A stretch of DNA of 64,000 nt, from the NCBI GenBank assembly GCA_004352715.1, contig SCFE01000003.1, forward strand, positions 5,083,128-5,147,127, given 5' to 3'. A program made the translations under genes and the position numbers. Each line of letters starts with the position of its first letter. Position 1 is the first letter of the stretch. This document shows, one piece after another, positions 9,377 to 20,476 of this stretch. Origin of the DNA: Hofstenia miamia (lineage: Eukaryota; Xenacoelomorpha; Acoela). Below the pieces are notes generated by a model that was not told the origin of the DNA, ran no database searches, and saw only the letters and a program-made list of their open reading frames with translations.

Positions 9377-11690
9377 TTCATGAACAATATTACAAAAAAG
9401 ACAGCCTTATTGTAAAAAGACTAATCATAGATCATAAATTCCTGTTCTGTGACCTTCCTTATACATTTGGCTTGGTTTTTTTTTATGAAATTTAAATATA
9501 TACATGTGCAATCTATGTTAGCACTTGATTTTTTTAATTTCTGGAATTGTGAATTTTTAATGTCTTTCCTAACCATATTAAGTAGATTTGTGCCCTTCGC
9601 CTTTTAAACTGCGGTACCTGCGCCGTTGTTGATATCAATTTGTAACTCGTGTGCGATGCAGTAAATTGTAAATTGACACCAAGGATGTATCTGCTAAAAT
9701 TACAAATTGATATAAACGGAAATATTTATTAAAAATGTATTTTAAATTCCGCACCCATCCGCTAAAAACTAATTTTTTACCCATACCCGATATTCTTACC
9801 TGTATCCGATAAATATTCACTGTTGCTATTAAGCAATTTGAAAAATTTTAATAAAATTTACATTTATTATGTGTATATTTTTCAGTATTCTATAAATATT
9901 GTTTTTGAAAAAAATTTGTTTAAAATACACAATGCCGAATGGAGAGCGTACTTGTACGAGAGATGTGCACGGTAGACATTTTTGTAAAACATAGCGCGCC
10001 GCAACAATATTTTGCCATCACCCATTATCGCACAAATAACAACGCTCGTATTTATTACCTTAGCAACTTAAAAGTTAATAATGGTTTTCTTTCTCTTCAT
10101 CTAAATTACAAATATATTAATATAATATTGAAAAATTTATTTTATAATTATTTAGTGCTAAAATTGCCACAAAAGTTAAAATAAAACTTAATTTATTTAA
10201 AATTTTATATTAAAATTTGGTTTCCCTGTTTATGACAAAGATTTAACAATCAAAAACACTTTTATATTATTTAAACGTTGGTCAAACAGCAAACTGTCCA
10301 AAGTTTGCAAGTCTCTGACGCCATACTTCCAAAGATGCCAGTCGGAGAAAATTTGTTGATTTAACATGTCTGTCAAAGCATACAAAACTAAAATATTTAA
10401 ATTTTTCTTAAAATAATTAATATTGTTACTCTACATTTTCCCTCAAATTCATAATGTATGCATTTTTTTTCCTTAAGGTACCATCGCATTTTTTGTCACT
10501 GCTGAAAATAGCAATGCTGGCCATTTTCCTACCTGCAACTGCAAGTGGCATATCGTGATATTCTGCTGTGAGCCGCACCGCAGACATCTCTGCCCCGTAA
10601 CCAGTAGTAATTATGTTCAAACACCTATACCCACATATTACTAATTCACATACATCAACGCAATTAAAAATGTAAGTTTCTGCAACTAGTAGACTAAAAG
10701 CACAAGTAAGTAACTTCAAACATTGACTGTTTCAATCATTCCATTTGTTGTTGCGGTGCAGTGCGATTTGAAATGTTGTGACCGCCGACAGCCCCAATAT
10801 GATATAAAGAACTAGAGATTTCATAGTTTTTTGTAGCGACTTTTGCAACTATTCTAAATGTTTTAAACCTAACATTATTTAGATGTTGAAATTGATGAAT
10901 AATTAATATTAATCGGTGTCAAAGTTGAAACTATAGTGGCAATGAAGAACTTTTCCTAAAATGCATGTCATCGGAAAGTTTGGAAAATGCATTTGGCATT
11001 CAATTTTGTTGTTTCTGTTAATGATGGTGTATTTTGGAGCATTTTAATTGGGTAACTCATTCAACATTGAGTAATGGAAATCCTTTCTCTATGTGTAATA
11101 AATTGATCCAGATATATTTACTTAGTGTCTCTGTAACATTCCTACTTAGAAATCATAGGTTTATTACAATATTCTTACAAAATCATTTAAATAGTAAAGC
11201 AGTAAAAGTATTTGATGGTTTCAAAAAAGTTTAGTATTACATGCAAAATGGGACGTATCAGAAAAAATTACTTTACAAAATGAATAAGATTTTAAATATT
11301 GAATTTTCAAATGAATATTGAATTGCTGAAATTCTTGAAATTCTCAAAAAATAAAGTAATATGTTCATCCATAATGTAATTGCGCTTCATTTTACAGGAA
11401 CATATGATCACAATTATTAATTAACTTCCAGAATAAACTTCTAATAAACAAAAAAATTATCTCATTAAATTATAAAGCACAAATATAATATGATTACAAA
11501 TATATAAATAGATTAGTTTACAAAAGAAATCATCTAAAATCAACTGCACAAAAATTTAATAATTTCAAAAGAAAAGAATCAATAACAAAAAAACACAAAT
11601 AAAAGTAATAAAAAAAATAATAATAATAAAATATTAGAGTATAATAAATTGGCATTTCATGATTGATCAAAAAAATTAACTCAATAGAAA
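9057..11690. other. AT-rich region, no gene supported
   Basis: It holds a (TA)n tract with TATATAC variants at 9311-9373. An open frame on the minus strand at 10426-10719 is not supported by any motif. A phrase CTGCGGTAcc/TGCGC near 9608 recurs in similar form at 21750, possibly an old transposon end. Nothing else was recognised. Confidence 0.5.
9311..9373. repeat. (TA)n microsatellite
   Basis: Alternating TA with two TAC interruptions. The YIYIY reading across it is an artefact of the repeat. Confidence 0.95.
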
Positions 11691-11695
11691 AAGTT

Positions 11696-12829
11696 GAAAA
11701 ACGTTTAGCCTGCTTTAGCTGATGACGTTTATTTATTATCACCTTCGTATCATCTCTAAAAGGTACAATAATTTGCATCATATTGAACCTTAGGACAATC
11801 TACAAATTTGTACTCTATTCTATCATTAGATTGTATTATCATTACATGCAAGGGCATAATATTAGTATAAAAACAATGATGTATTGTTCAACATCAATGA
11901 AAATATAAGTGCAATTGGCTGCAGTTTTTTTACCCCTGGTTGTAAAATCCTGAATTTCTAAAAAACACCTTTTTTCTTATCAAAATCAATAGAAAAGTTT
12001 AAAAAGTTATTAAAAAATGATCACTTTTAGAAAACTGCATATATACAACTGGGACTTTTTTTACTACTTACATATATAGTTTACATGTGCACAATGTTAT
12101 TACCGACATAAATAGATAATAGTCCGATTTCTGAATAACGAAAAGTGAATAACGAAAAGAGAATCTTACACATCTAGCAACACTTTTAACTGCCTTGAAT
12201 GCAAACTTCTAGTCTTTTAATGAAGCATTATATGCTGTATAATGACTAAATTTATCCCATTTTCCTGTGCTTGTAGGTTGTGTAGCATTTACCGTAAAAC
12301 ATTGCACAGAACAACAAAATTGAAACATCATAGCGCTGGATTTGATCACTATTATTAATACATAGTACAAGCATTAGATGTCATTAGATTAAAAAGTCCA
12401 AAATGCAATTTATGAGATAAAAGACAAAATAGGATTCCAAGAAAATCTACATATAGTGACGAACAGTTGCAGGAAAAGAATTGGTGTTGCCATATTAATC
12501 CTTGAGATTACTTAGCAACTACAGTTCCAATCAGAATATTTAGATAGAGATTAATAGCATTCATTATTGAACATCCAAAATTACAAAAAGAATTTCTTGT
12601 GAAAATTTAAAAATTTGCAGGCCTTATATTTCATGAAAATATAATTATGATAACAAAAATTATTTATTATTATTGTTTGAAATGGTATCTCATTCTATAT
12701 GATTTTATACAGTTTCTAGACAACACAATATTGAATCTAATACAACTAAAGTTTTGTCTAAGAACTTCAGTTTACATTTTTCTAAAATTTAACATCAAAT
12801 GCGCTTTGTTGAAAAAACAAACTACTTTG
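11696..12829. repeat. Complex repeat, copy 2 (order B-A-C)
   Basis: Block B (11696-11916) matches 4284-4505, block A (11917-12070) matches 3994-4147 and block C (12068-12829) matches 4507-5239, all in the same orientation with few differences. Compared with copy 1 the order of A and B is exchanged and the partial C' is absent. Confidence 0.8.
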
Positions 12830-13010
12830 CATTGTATCTGAAAATAGTTTTTATTAGTCAAATTTTAAATACAATAGGTGGAAAATTTCAATTTTTAATA
12901 ATTCTGAAATACTACAATGATGTTAACCAATAAGTCTCAATAAAAAATATACAAATAGAGTAATATTTTGCTGTAATTTTTATGTATATTTGAAATAATT
13001 GCATGAAATA

Positions 13011-13044
<34 letters not shown>

Positions 13045-13407
13045 NNNNNNNNNNNNNNNNNNNNNNNNNNNNNNNNNNNNNNNNNNNNNNNNNNNNNNNN
13101 NNNNNNNNNNNNNNNNNNNNNNNNNNNNNNNNNNNNNNNNNNNNNNNNNNNNNNNNNNTATATATATATACTGATTTTAATTTGAATACATTCTTAACAA
13201 ATTTTTCATTGTAACATGTTTTGACAAACACTGTTGTCCTTTTCAAGCATTTGCAGAAATGTTCCGAACTTTTCATTTAGTCATTCAAAACTTAAAAATA
13301 AATTTAAATTTGATTATTGATGTCTTTGTTGAGTTAGTAATGTTTTCTTAATTGATTTACTGCATATTGCTTGCGCAATTTTAGTTTCATTATGTCTGAT
13401 TCGTATG
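12830..13407. other. Microsatellite and gap, no gene
   Basis: (TA)n at 13014-13044 and 13159-13170 on either side of an N run (13045-13158). The sequence is probably one long TA tract that could not be assembled. Confidence 0.8.
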
Positions 13408-13725
13408 TTACGAATTTTTCAGCTTAGGTTCACATCCATGTATATTTATTTCGGATTGTAGATGCCCTCCTATATGTTCCTTTGCCTTAGTTTCTAAATG
13501 CCTTCTAGTCTCGTCAATGTATGAACTTGAACATTCATTACAATCGTATGAATAAGCGATATTAGAAGAAAATGAAATGGGTATATGAACTATGATCTTT
13601 ATTAGGGAGCATTTCCATTGTCTTTTTTGCTTTAAATAGTGGACAAATTTTAGAAGTTGGTAATTCTTTGTTGCATAATTTTTTTGTTTCATTAGTTGTT
13701 CTTTTCGTAATACTACAAATGGCAA
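13408..13725 (-). pseudogene. Penelope-like element GIY-YIG endonuclease relic
   Basis: The minus-strand frame contains AYSYDCNECSSSYIDETRR followed by a K-E-H-I-G-G block. Penelope-like retroelements end in a GIY-YIG nuclease of the pattern Y.C..C...YIGET.R.L..R..EH, which fits directly; the normal YIG Gly is replaced by Asp (YID). The N-terminal part (QKRQWKCSLIK) fits the linker after the reverse transcriptase. The upstream RT domain was not found in readable form. Inactive. Confidence 0.65.
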
Positions 13726-13729
13726 CTTT

Positions 13730-15480
13730 CTGTATACTTTTGTCTTGCTTATGTGTACAGGTTGTCAGTAAAGGCTGGACACAGGAAAATTAACTATTGT
13801 TCAATGTAGGCTTTAAAATTATTCATATATTTTGCATCCATGCTTCAAGAAAGATTTAAATTTATAGTAGCTCTCAGTGTCTATAGAAGCTTAATTTAAA
13901 ATTTAATTTACCTTATCCGGAAAGAAGTTGATTTATTTAGATAGTGGTGAAATTTTGAAATTTTATTCTGTGCAGACTTTGTGGACATCCCTTAGAATTT
14001 AAATATTATGAATTAGATTAAAATTTCTCATAAATAATCTTAGGAATTAGTTTTTGTGGATATCCATTATTTTCGTGATTTTTAGTGATTTTATTCGAAC
14101 TTTCTGAAATGCTTCTAAATTTGAGCAAAATTCAAATATTAGATTGACTAAGGATATTTCATTTTGCCTAATAAATTTTCTTTACTTTTGAATTCTTCTG
14201 TTACTACACTTAATTTTAACAAAGGTTTTTGCCTCAACTCAAATGAAATCTGAATAGTATAGAAATATTTTATTCTAAGAAACAGCTTTATCCACCTTAA
14301 TAATTCTATCCAAGTTTGTTAGAAAATATTTATAGCCTTTGATATGGGCATATCGTTGGGTTTCTTTGCGCTCATGCAATGAAGAAGATTTTTACAAAAA
14401 ATTATTTCTGGTTTGATGTACAGAAAAATAGTAAAATTGTTCAATGAGAAATGTGTTTTTTGTAGGGATGTTTTTTAATTTTCAAGTTATCCTCATTATA
14501 AGTTCCTAAAATTTAAATGAGAAAACCATCACAGATATTGAAAAGTTTATAGTAGAATTTGAGTTATCAATTGTTTCCTATTTCTAGTTTAATTGAGTTA
14601 TATTCATTTTATTTAATACCATGCTTTAATTAGAAACCAGTGTTTGCTAAACAATTATAATAGTTGATTTAGGTAACTGTATAGTCATAAATTATCAAAA
14701 TTAATTTTTTGCAAATTTCAACGGTTATACATTAAAATAGTACATATTTTTTGTTATATTAATCATTTTAAAATTGAAAAATTCAAAAGTGACTGCCTCC
14801 TCTCTTTTGTTGAAAATGTTTTTTTTCTGAAGAAACTTAAAAGCAAGATTTATTAGAGCAAATTATTTTTACAACGAAAATAGCGTTGAAAGCATTTTAC
14901 AAAAATTCAGATTGCGCAAATCAGGCACATTCGTGTACGAAGGTAGTGCAATTTTATCCAAAAAAAGACTCAGATCACAACAATATTTTCAGCCATGCTT
15001 TATGATATTATTTTGTTATACTATACCAAAATATCTAAGTGATTCTTAGCGGCCAGATTTGGCCCAACTATCTAACGTGCCAAAACATCTTCATCATATT
15101 ATTTTCATTGTATTTATTCATATATATTTCCAGAATTGGTTTCAATTCGAAAATGTAAATTCAAGAATTCAGGTAAATTGTTCAAAAATGTGAAGTAATC
15201 TTTTTGAGATCTCACAGCACCCCAGTATAAAACAACTCTATCCCACCCACTCATCAAATTTCTTTAACAAATTTTTTGTATTTTCGAAAATGCTTTGCAT
15301 TACTTAGTATATTCAATTCGAAATAACATAAAAAATACTTTTAGTTTTTGTTTCAAATCTATCAAATAACTTTTTGATAAATTTCTTTCTACAGGTTCAA
15401 ATTAAATGTACGGTTTATTTTACAACTGAAGAAAAACATGTTTGCTAGACAACCTGTCAACGCTTGTCTTTTATTTTTAA
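13730..15480. other. AT-rich DNA, possibly decayed Penelope-like body
   Basis: No open frame of note. On the minus strand it lies where the reverse transcriptase of the adjoining Penelope-like relic would be, but no RT motif could be read with confidence. It may also hold upstream intron and 5' UTR of the small gene at 15500. Confidence 0.4.
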
Positions 15481-15484
15481 TGCA

Positions 15485-15724
15485 GTGTTGTAACCAAGCA
15501 TGAATGTTCGCAAAGCTCAGAAAATATTGAAGGACAACATTCCACTAAGATCAATTTTGAAGCGCCAAGATGGCAAAAGTGAGAAGAGCTCAAAGAACCG
15601 TGTAAAATTCAAATTGGATCAAGACAAAGGCTTCGTTGAAAAACTATTGGGATATTTAAAATCTTAGTTTGTAAAACCACTATTGTACTGACACAACGCA
15701 TTATTTTCTGAATAAATAACTAAG
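15485..15724 (+). other. Probable terminal exon of the SILK/RVxF gene
   Basis: Polypyrimidine stretch and CAG at about 15464-15485, then ATG at 15500, stop at 15667 and AATAAA at 15711. Upstream exons were not identified. Confidence 0.5.
15500..15667 (+). CDS. 55-residue protein with SILK and RVxF PP1-docking motifs
   Basis: The ATG at 15500 opens 55 codons, ending with TAG at 15665-15667. An in-frame TAA at 15491 and a good splice acceptor (T-rich tract then TGCAG, ending 15485) place this start in a terminal exon with a spliced 5' UTR. Residues 18-21 read SILK and 34-37 read RVKF, with a Lys/Ser-rich linker. SILK ([GS]IL[RK]) upstream of RVxF is the known pair of docking motifs by which inhibitors and scaffolds such as inhibitor-2 and KNL1 bind the protein phosphatase 1 catalytic subunit. 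A short amphipathic tail (GFVEKLLGYLKS) follows. AATAAA at 15711-15716 gives a poly(A) signal 44 bp after the stop. I infer a PP1-binding regulator, nuclear or cytosolic, since there is no signal peptide. It could also be the last exon of an older gene. Confidence 0.6.
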   Translation: MNVRKAQKILKDNIPLRSILKRQDGKSEKSSKNRVKFKLDQDKGFVEKLLGYLKS

Positions 15725-16118
15725 TTTCTGTTTAAATGTTAAAAATATTGGGAATTTTAATGCATATCTTGAATCAAAGTTAAATAAAAGTTTTGGTAAA
15801 GCAACCATAAGAAAATTTGTTAAGCATCGAAATGCAAAAGTTCAAGTTGTAGTGATACGAAATATNTTGGATCAAGACAAAGGCTTCGTTGAAAAACTAT
15901 TGGGATATTTAAAATCTTAGTTTGTAAAACCACTATTGTACTGACACAACGCATTATTTTCTGAATAAATAACTAAGTTTCTGTTTAAATGTTAAAAATA
16001 TTGGGAATTTTAATGCATATCTTGAATCAAAGTTAAATAAAAGTTTTGGTAAAGCAACCATAAGAAAATTTGTTAAGCATCGAAATGCAAAAGTTCAAGT
16101 TGTAGTGATACGAAATAT
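15614..16118 (+). repeat. 252-bp tandem duplication joined by a single N
   Basis: 15614-15865 recurs without visible change at 15867-16118, with one N (15866) between them. It covers the end of the 55-codon ORF and its 3' UTR. The copy at 19856 lacks the duplication, so an unmerged contig overlap is the simplest explanation. Confidence 0.85.
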
Positions 16119-16195
16119 TTTGTTTATTCGAAACTTTCTTAAGAAATATTCTAGTACATTACTTTAACTGAATCTCCCTATAAATACCAATAGAC

Positions 16196-16198
<3 letters not shown>

Positions 16199-16229
<31 letters not shown>
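16199..16229. repeat. (TA)n microsatellite
   Basis: TA repeats with an AAA interruption. The same tract follows copy 3 of the small gene at 20277. Confidence 0.9.
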
Positions 16230-16785
16230 GGGCATCTTTGTCAACTGCTAAATACTATTTTTAATCTTTGCTGAAAAAGGTATATCTTGATATGTTTAAA
16301 TTCCAGATTTAACACTCACTTTTGCAAATGTTTAACCTTCTGTACAAATTTTGTAAAACTATTTTTTTCAAAACTAAAAAGAACGAATTTTTTCTAAGAA
16401 AAATACTAATTAAATCTAGATCAAACTGCCAAACTGCATGAAAATAGCATTTCCGTCCTTAAAATTTGTGAAAATTTCAGATGGATAATATTGAATGTAT
16501 TTTACAAAGAAGTTCTATTACAATAGCTAAACTAGTTAATTATGCTAGATGAAACTATTGAAATGGGGTGAAAACGTAAGGTGTTTTTTATATATTTACT
16601 GGAAGTGCATGCATGTTAAATAATTTTCTGTACTAATTACAACACTGCAAAAGCTGCGAGCAAATAAAATAAGGCCGGTGAAAATTACACAATAGCCTAA
16701 AAAACACGCTGTGATTAAACAATTTTTGTACAAATTTTGATCTTAATGTGAAGCAAACCTATGCCGATTTGATTTCGTGGATTGG
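16230..16785. other. No gene recognised
   Basis: AT-rich spacer between the small gene and the 3' tail of the R2-type LINE. No motif seen. Confidence 0.6.
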
Positions 16786-17369
16786 GCTTATTATTATTAT
16801 TATTTCAATTCTTCTCACATTTTCGTGCTGGTATCCATCTCAGCTCATGGAACTCACCAGTTCCCAGGGAGTCTCAGAGCTTTTCTCAGGATTGTAGCTG
16901 TTCCTAACAATGCTGCCTTCTGTGCTACTGCACCTCCCCACTTTGGTACTCCCAACTTCTCCAAGTATCTCTTATGCTTCTTACCCACTGCTCCTAGTGC
17001 TCCGAATACTACCGGGACTACTTCAACTTCCTTTAACTTCCACAGCCTTTTTTTCCTCTGCCAATTCCCTGTACTTGTCTATCTTGTCTTTCTCCTTGCT
17101 TTCTAGATTCCTGTCCTTTGGTACTGCTACGTCTATCACTGTTCCCAATCTTTTCTCTTTGTCTACCACTACTATGTCTGGTCTCCGTGCTTCTATTACC
17201 TTGCTTGTCTGGATGTTGAAGTCCCACAGTATTTTAACCTTATCATTCTTTATGACTCCATGTGGCTTGTGCTCATACCACTTGTCTCCTGCTTCTGAAC
17301 TATGCTGCCTGCTCAAGCTCCAATGTACCATTCGTCCCACCTTGTCATGCCTGAACTTATACGCATTCT

Positions 17370-17424
17370 GCGCCAACTTCTCACACCCTGCTATCAGATG
17401 ATCTACTGCCTCCGCCTCTTTCTT
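17370..17424. repeat. 55-bp direct repeat flanking insertion and gap (left)
   Basis: This segment (GCCAACTTCTC ... TCTTAC) is identical to 18334-18388. The right copy runs on without interruption into the rest of the LINE, so it represents the empty site. Confidence 0.85.
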
Positions 17425-17839
17425 ACGGTGCGTTCAGACGAGAACCTTTTGATGTATATCATTTGATATACGTCAAAAAGATGCTCGTCTGAACACACAT
17501 CGTTCAAATTGACGCACAAACAGCTTGCATCTTTTTGACGTAGTTCAAAAGATTCTCGTCTGACCGCACATTATTCATTTGAACGATCAGTAATTAACGA
17601 TTTTGTTTTGGGGACAGATTGTCTCAAGTAGCCGTGAGTCTTAAAATACGAGGATTTTGAAGCTCAGCAATTTTAACTTCAAAATGAACCCTGACGATAT
17701 TGAATTTTAAATTTTTTTAACAAAAGGCAGTTATTCCTTTCAATGAAGCAAAATTGATTTTTTCATAAATTTTGCTACTGAATTGTCAATATATTTTACA
17801 TGCGTGCATCTATTGAAATTTAATTATATTGTTCAATTG
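17425..17839. mobile_element. Unclassified insertion (MITE-like end) in the R2-type LINE
   Basis: The LINE is interrupted after CTTTCTTAC by GGTGCGTTCAGACGAGAACC. The phrase CAGACGAGAA recurs inverted as TTCTCGTCTG at 17551 and as GCTCGTCTGAAC at 17483, giving hairpins typical of inverted-repeat DNA elements. The right end is lost in the gap at 17840. No coding sequence was recognised. Confidence 0.45.
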
Positions 17840-18333
17840 NNNNNNNNNNNNNNNNNNNNNNNNNNNNNNNNNNNNNNNNNNNNNNNNNNNNNNNNNNNNN
17901 NNNNNNNNNNNNNNNNNNNNNNNNNNNNNNNNNNNNNNNNNNNNNNNNNNNNNNNNNNNNNNNNNNNNNNNNNNNNNNNNNNNNNNNNNNNNNNNNNNNN
18001 NNNNNNNNNNNNNNNNNNNNNNNNNNNNNNNNNNNNNNNNNNNNNNNNNNNNNNNNNNNNNNNNNNNNNNNNNNNNNNNNNNNNNNNNNNNNNNNNNNNN
18101 NNNNNNNNNNNNNNNNNNNNNNNNNNNNNNNNNNNNNNNNNNNNNNNNNNNNNNNNNNNNNNNNNNNNNNNNNNNNNNNNNNNNNNNNNNNNNNNNNNNN
18201 NNNNNNNNNNNNNNNNNNNNNNNNNNNNNNNNNNNNNNNNNNNNNNNNNNNNNNNNNNNNNNNNNNNNNNNNNNNNNNNNNNNNNNNNNNNNNNNNNNNN
18301 NNNNNNNNNNNNNNNNNNNNNNNNNNNNNNNNN
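17840..18333. other. Assembly gap
   Basis: Run of N inside the split LINE. It hides the right end of the insertion. Confidence 1.
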
Positions 18334-19225
18334 GCCAACTTCTCACACCCTGCTATCAGATGATCTACTGCCTCCGCCTCTTTCTTACATAGCCTACACT
18401 TATCACTTACTTCTACTCTTCTGTCTATATGCTTCTTCCCCAGTTTTTTCTTATTGCTTGCTCCTGTGCTGCCATTATCAGTGCTTCTGTTTCTCTTTTT
18501 ATTCCTGCCTTTTTTAACCACTTGTTGCTTTCTTCTCTGTCACATTTTTCTGTGTTCCTCCAGTATTCTCTATGCATTGCCTTCTGTCTATACCTTGTTT
18601 GTCTCTCTAATTTCATCCTACTCTGGTATGCTGTCTTTGCTTCACTCTCAGTTCTTATCTTCCTTAACTCCTTAGTGACCTCCAGTAGTGACCCTCTAGG
18701 TTGTGCTTCTACGTATTTCCTTAGCACTAGCGATTCTGCTTCTACTGTTTCCTCCACACTTAGCAGTCCTTTCCCTCCATTATGCCTTGCAATGGACAGT
18801 CTATCTACATCTCCATTAAGGTTGAGTGCTCTCTCTGCTGCTAGTATCTTCCTTGTCTCCCTATCTAATTCCCCCAGTTCATTCTTGTTCCACCTAACGC
18901 TTCCTGCCGAATATCTAAACACAGTATCGCCCATGTGCTTTTATACTATTCTGCTCCTTCAATGCTGACTTCTGTAATACCTTTCTTACTCTCTTCTTGA
19001 ATTCTTTTCTTAGCCTCATCTTCATTTCCTCATGATCTGTTCTGTTCCTCTTTATCACTCCTAAGTTCCTAAATATTTGTATCCCCCTCTGACTTCCTCA
19101 ATCTTATTCCCACTGCTCGTCCTTAAAACATCCCCATCCACGCACTTACCTCTAGTCATTGTCACTGCCACACACTTACCTAAACCAAATTCCAACCCAG
19201 AATCTCTGCTTCTGGGATATCACAC

Positions 19226-19724
19226 AAGTTACAAATGAAGAAATGCATGCATTTTTTGGATTTCATCTATTTAAAGAAAGACTATCGTGAAGAAATATGA
19301 TGTTATATGATGGTATGTTTACAGTCGATTTTACGGAAATTTTGTACTAATACGTTGTTAAGGTAAGAATTGATGTGGAAATTTTAGTCACTTGAAAATC
19401 GAGTTTTTTTACATTTACCCATGTTAAGAAAATGGACCAGGATTTCACATATAAATACAGTTTGATGTTTAGAGACGCTACAAAGTGCCTATCGCAAAGT
19501 AAGCATTGTGAAATCTACATCGTTCTCAAGAACTTAACTTATTTCCATTATTTGCCAAATAGCCCTTTTTGAAAAATTTTTTTTATTAATAGCTACAATT
19601 CTAACATTACGCGTTTGTGAAATATTAAAAAAAATCCATAATCCAAAGAATCTTTTAGAAATGCAATGCTGCAAAGCTTAATTGTAACTCAAGAAGAAGT
19701 AAATATACAATACCACAATCTACT

Positions 19725-19765
<41 letters not shown>

Positions 19766-19776
19766 GCAACAACAAA
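19226..19776. other. No gene recognised; ends in (TA)n
   Basis: AT-rich DNA with a (TA)n tract at 19727-19765 running up to the gap. The phrase TATAGCAACAACAAA just before the gap recurs at 20303-20321. Confidence 0.6.
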
Positions 19777-19855
19777 NNNNNNNNNNNNNNNNNNNNNNNN
19801 NNNNNNNNNNNNNNNNNNNNNNNNNNNNNNNNNNNNNNNNNNNNNNNNNNNNNNN
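19777..19855. other. Assembly gap
   Basis: Run of N, bordered by TA repeats on the left and by copy 3 of the 55-codon gene on the right. Confidence 1.
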
Positions 19856-20272
19856 TATTGAAGGACAACATTCCACTAAGATCAATTTTGAAGCGCCAAG
19901 ATGGCAAAAGTGAGAAGAGCTCAAAGAACCGTGTAAAATTCAAATTGGATCAAGACAAAGGCTTCGTTGAAAAACTATTGGGATATTTAAAATCTTAGTT
20001 TGTAAAACCACTATTGTACTGACACAACGCATTATTTTCTGAATAAATAACTAAGTTTCTGTTTAAATGTTAAAAATATTGGGAATTTTAATGCATATCT
20101 TGAATCAAAGTTAAATAAAAGTTTTGGTAAAGCAACCATAAGAAAATTTGTTAAGCATCGAAATGCAAAAGTTCAAGTTGTAGTGATACGAAATATTTTG
20201 TTTATTCGAAACTTTCTTAAGAAATATTCTAGTACATTACTTTAACTGAATCTCCCTATAAATACCAATAGA

Positions 20273-20290
<18 letters not shown>
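19856..20290 (+). pseudogene. Second copy of the SILK/RVxF gene terminal exon (5' end in gap)
   Basis: 19856 onward matches 15525-15865 and then 16119-16210 with no visible difference. It carries residues 9-55 of the small protein, its TAG and AATAAA, but not the 252-bp tandem duplication. The start codon would lie in the gap. The near identity fits either a recent duplication or an allele placed twice by the assembler. Confidence 0.7.
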
Positions 20291-20311
<21 letters not shown>

Positions 20312-20476
20312 CAACAACAAAATGCTTTATTAATAATAGTGATTATTTATAAAATATAATATAATATTTCAAATTTTTACATAGCTTCAATTTATATTAC
20401 TTATTGTTACGTCTCAAGGCCCTTTTGTGTTAACAAAGGATTGTTTTTAAATAGTTTTATAAATCTTGAGGAACTT

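Larger units (their letters stand above)
16787..19225 (-). mobile_element. R2/NeSL-type LINE with restriction-like endonuclease, disrupted
   Basis: Read from 19225 down. First comes an RT C-terminal region with FGLGKC, an RGK..DGD block and GGYKYLG. A long basic thumb/linker follows (18425-18934), then a CCHC knuckle CRLC..E.E..DHLI..CE (18340-18410, partly repeated at 17370-17424). Last is the endonuclease domain (17023-17376) with RRPDIVVVDKE and VIDVAVPKD, the PD...(D/E)xK-like core of restriction-like LINE endonucleases. A frameshift at about 17020 precedes the conserved C-terminus (GALGAVGKKHKRYLEKLGV, then LRLPGNW and stop). The 3' end has an (AAT)n tail at 16787-16803. An insertion and N gap (17425-18333) split it. 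Dead copy; the clade is inferred. Confidence 0.85.

Noticed and set aside
10426-10719. 97-codon minus-strand ORF as a gene
   Set aside because: No motif, no splice or poly(A) support, and a mixed composition that does not look coding.
18429-18968. Ser/Leu/Cys-rich plus-strand ORFs over the R2-type LINE and over 60.0-62.0 kb
   Set aside because: Antisense shadows of minus-strand coding sequence with Lys/Glu-rich products.
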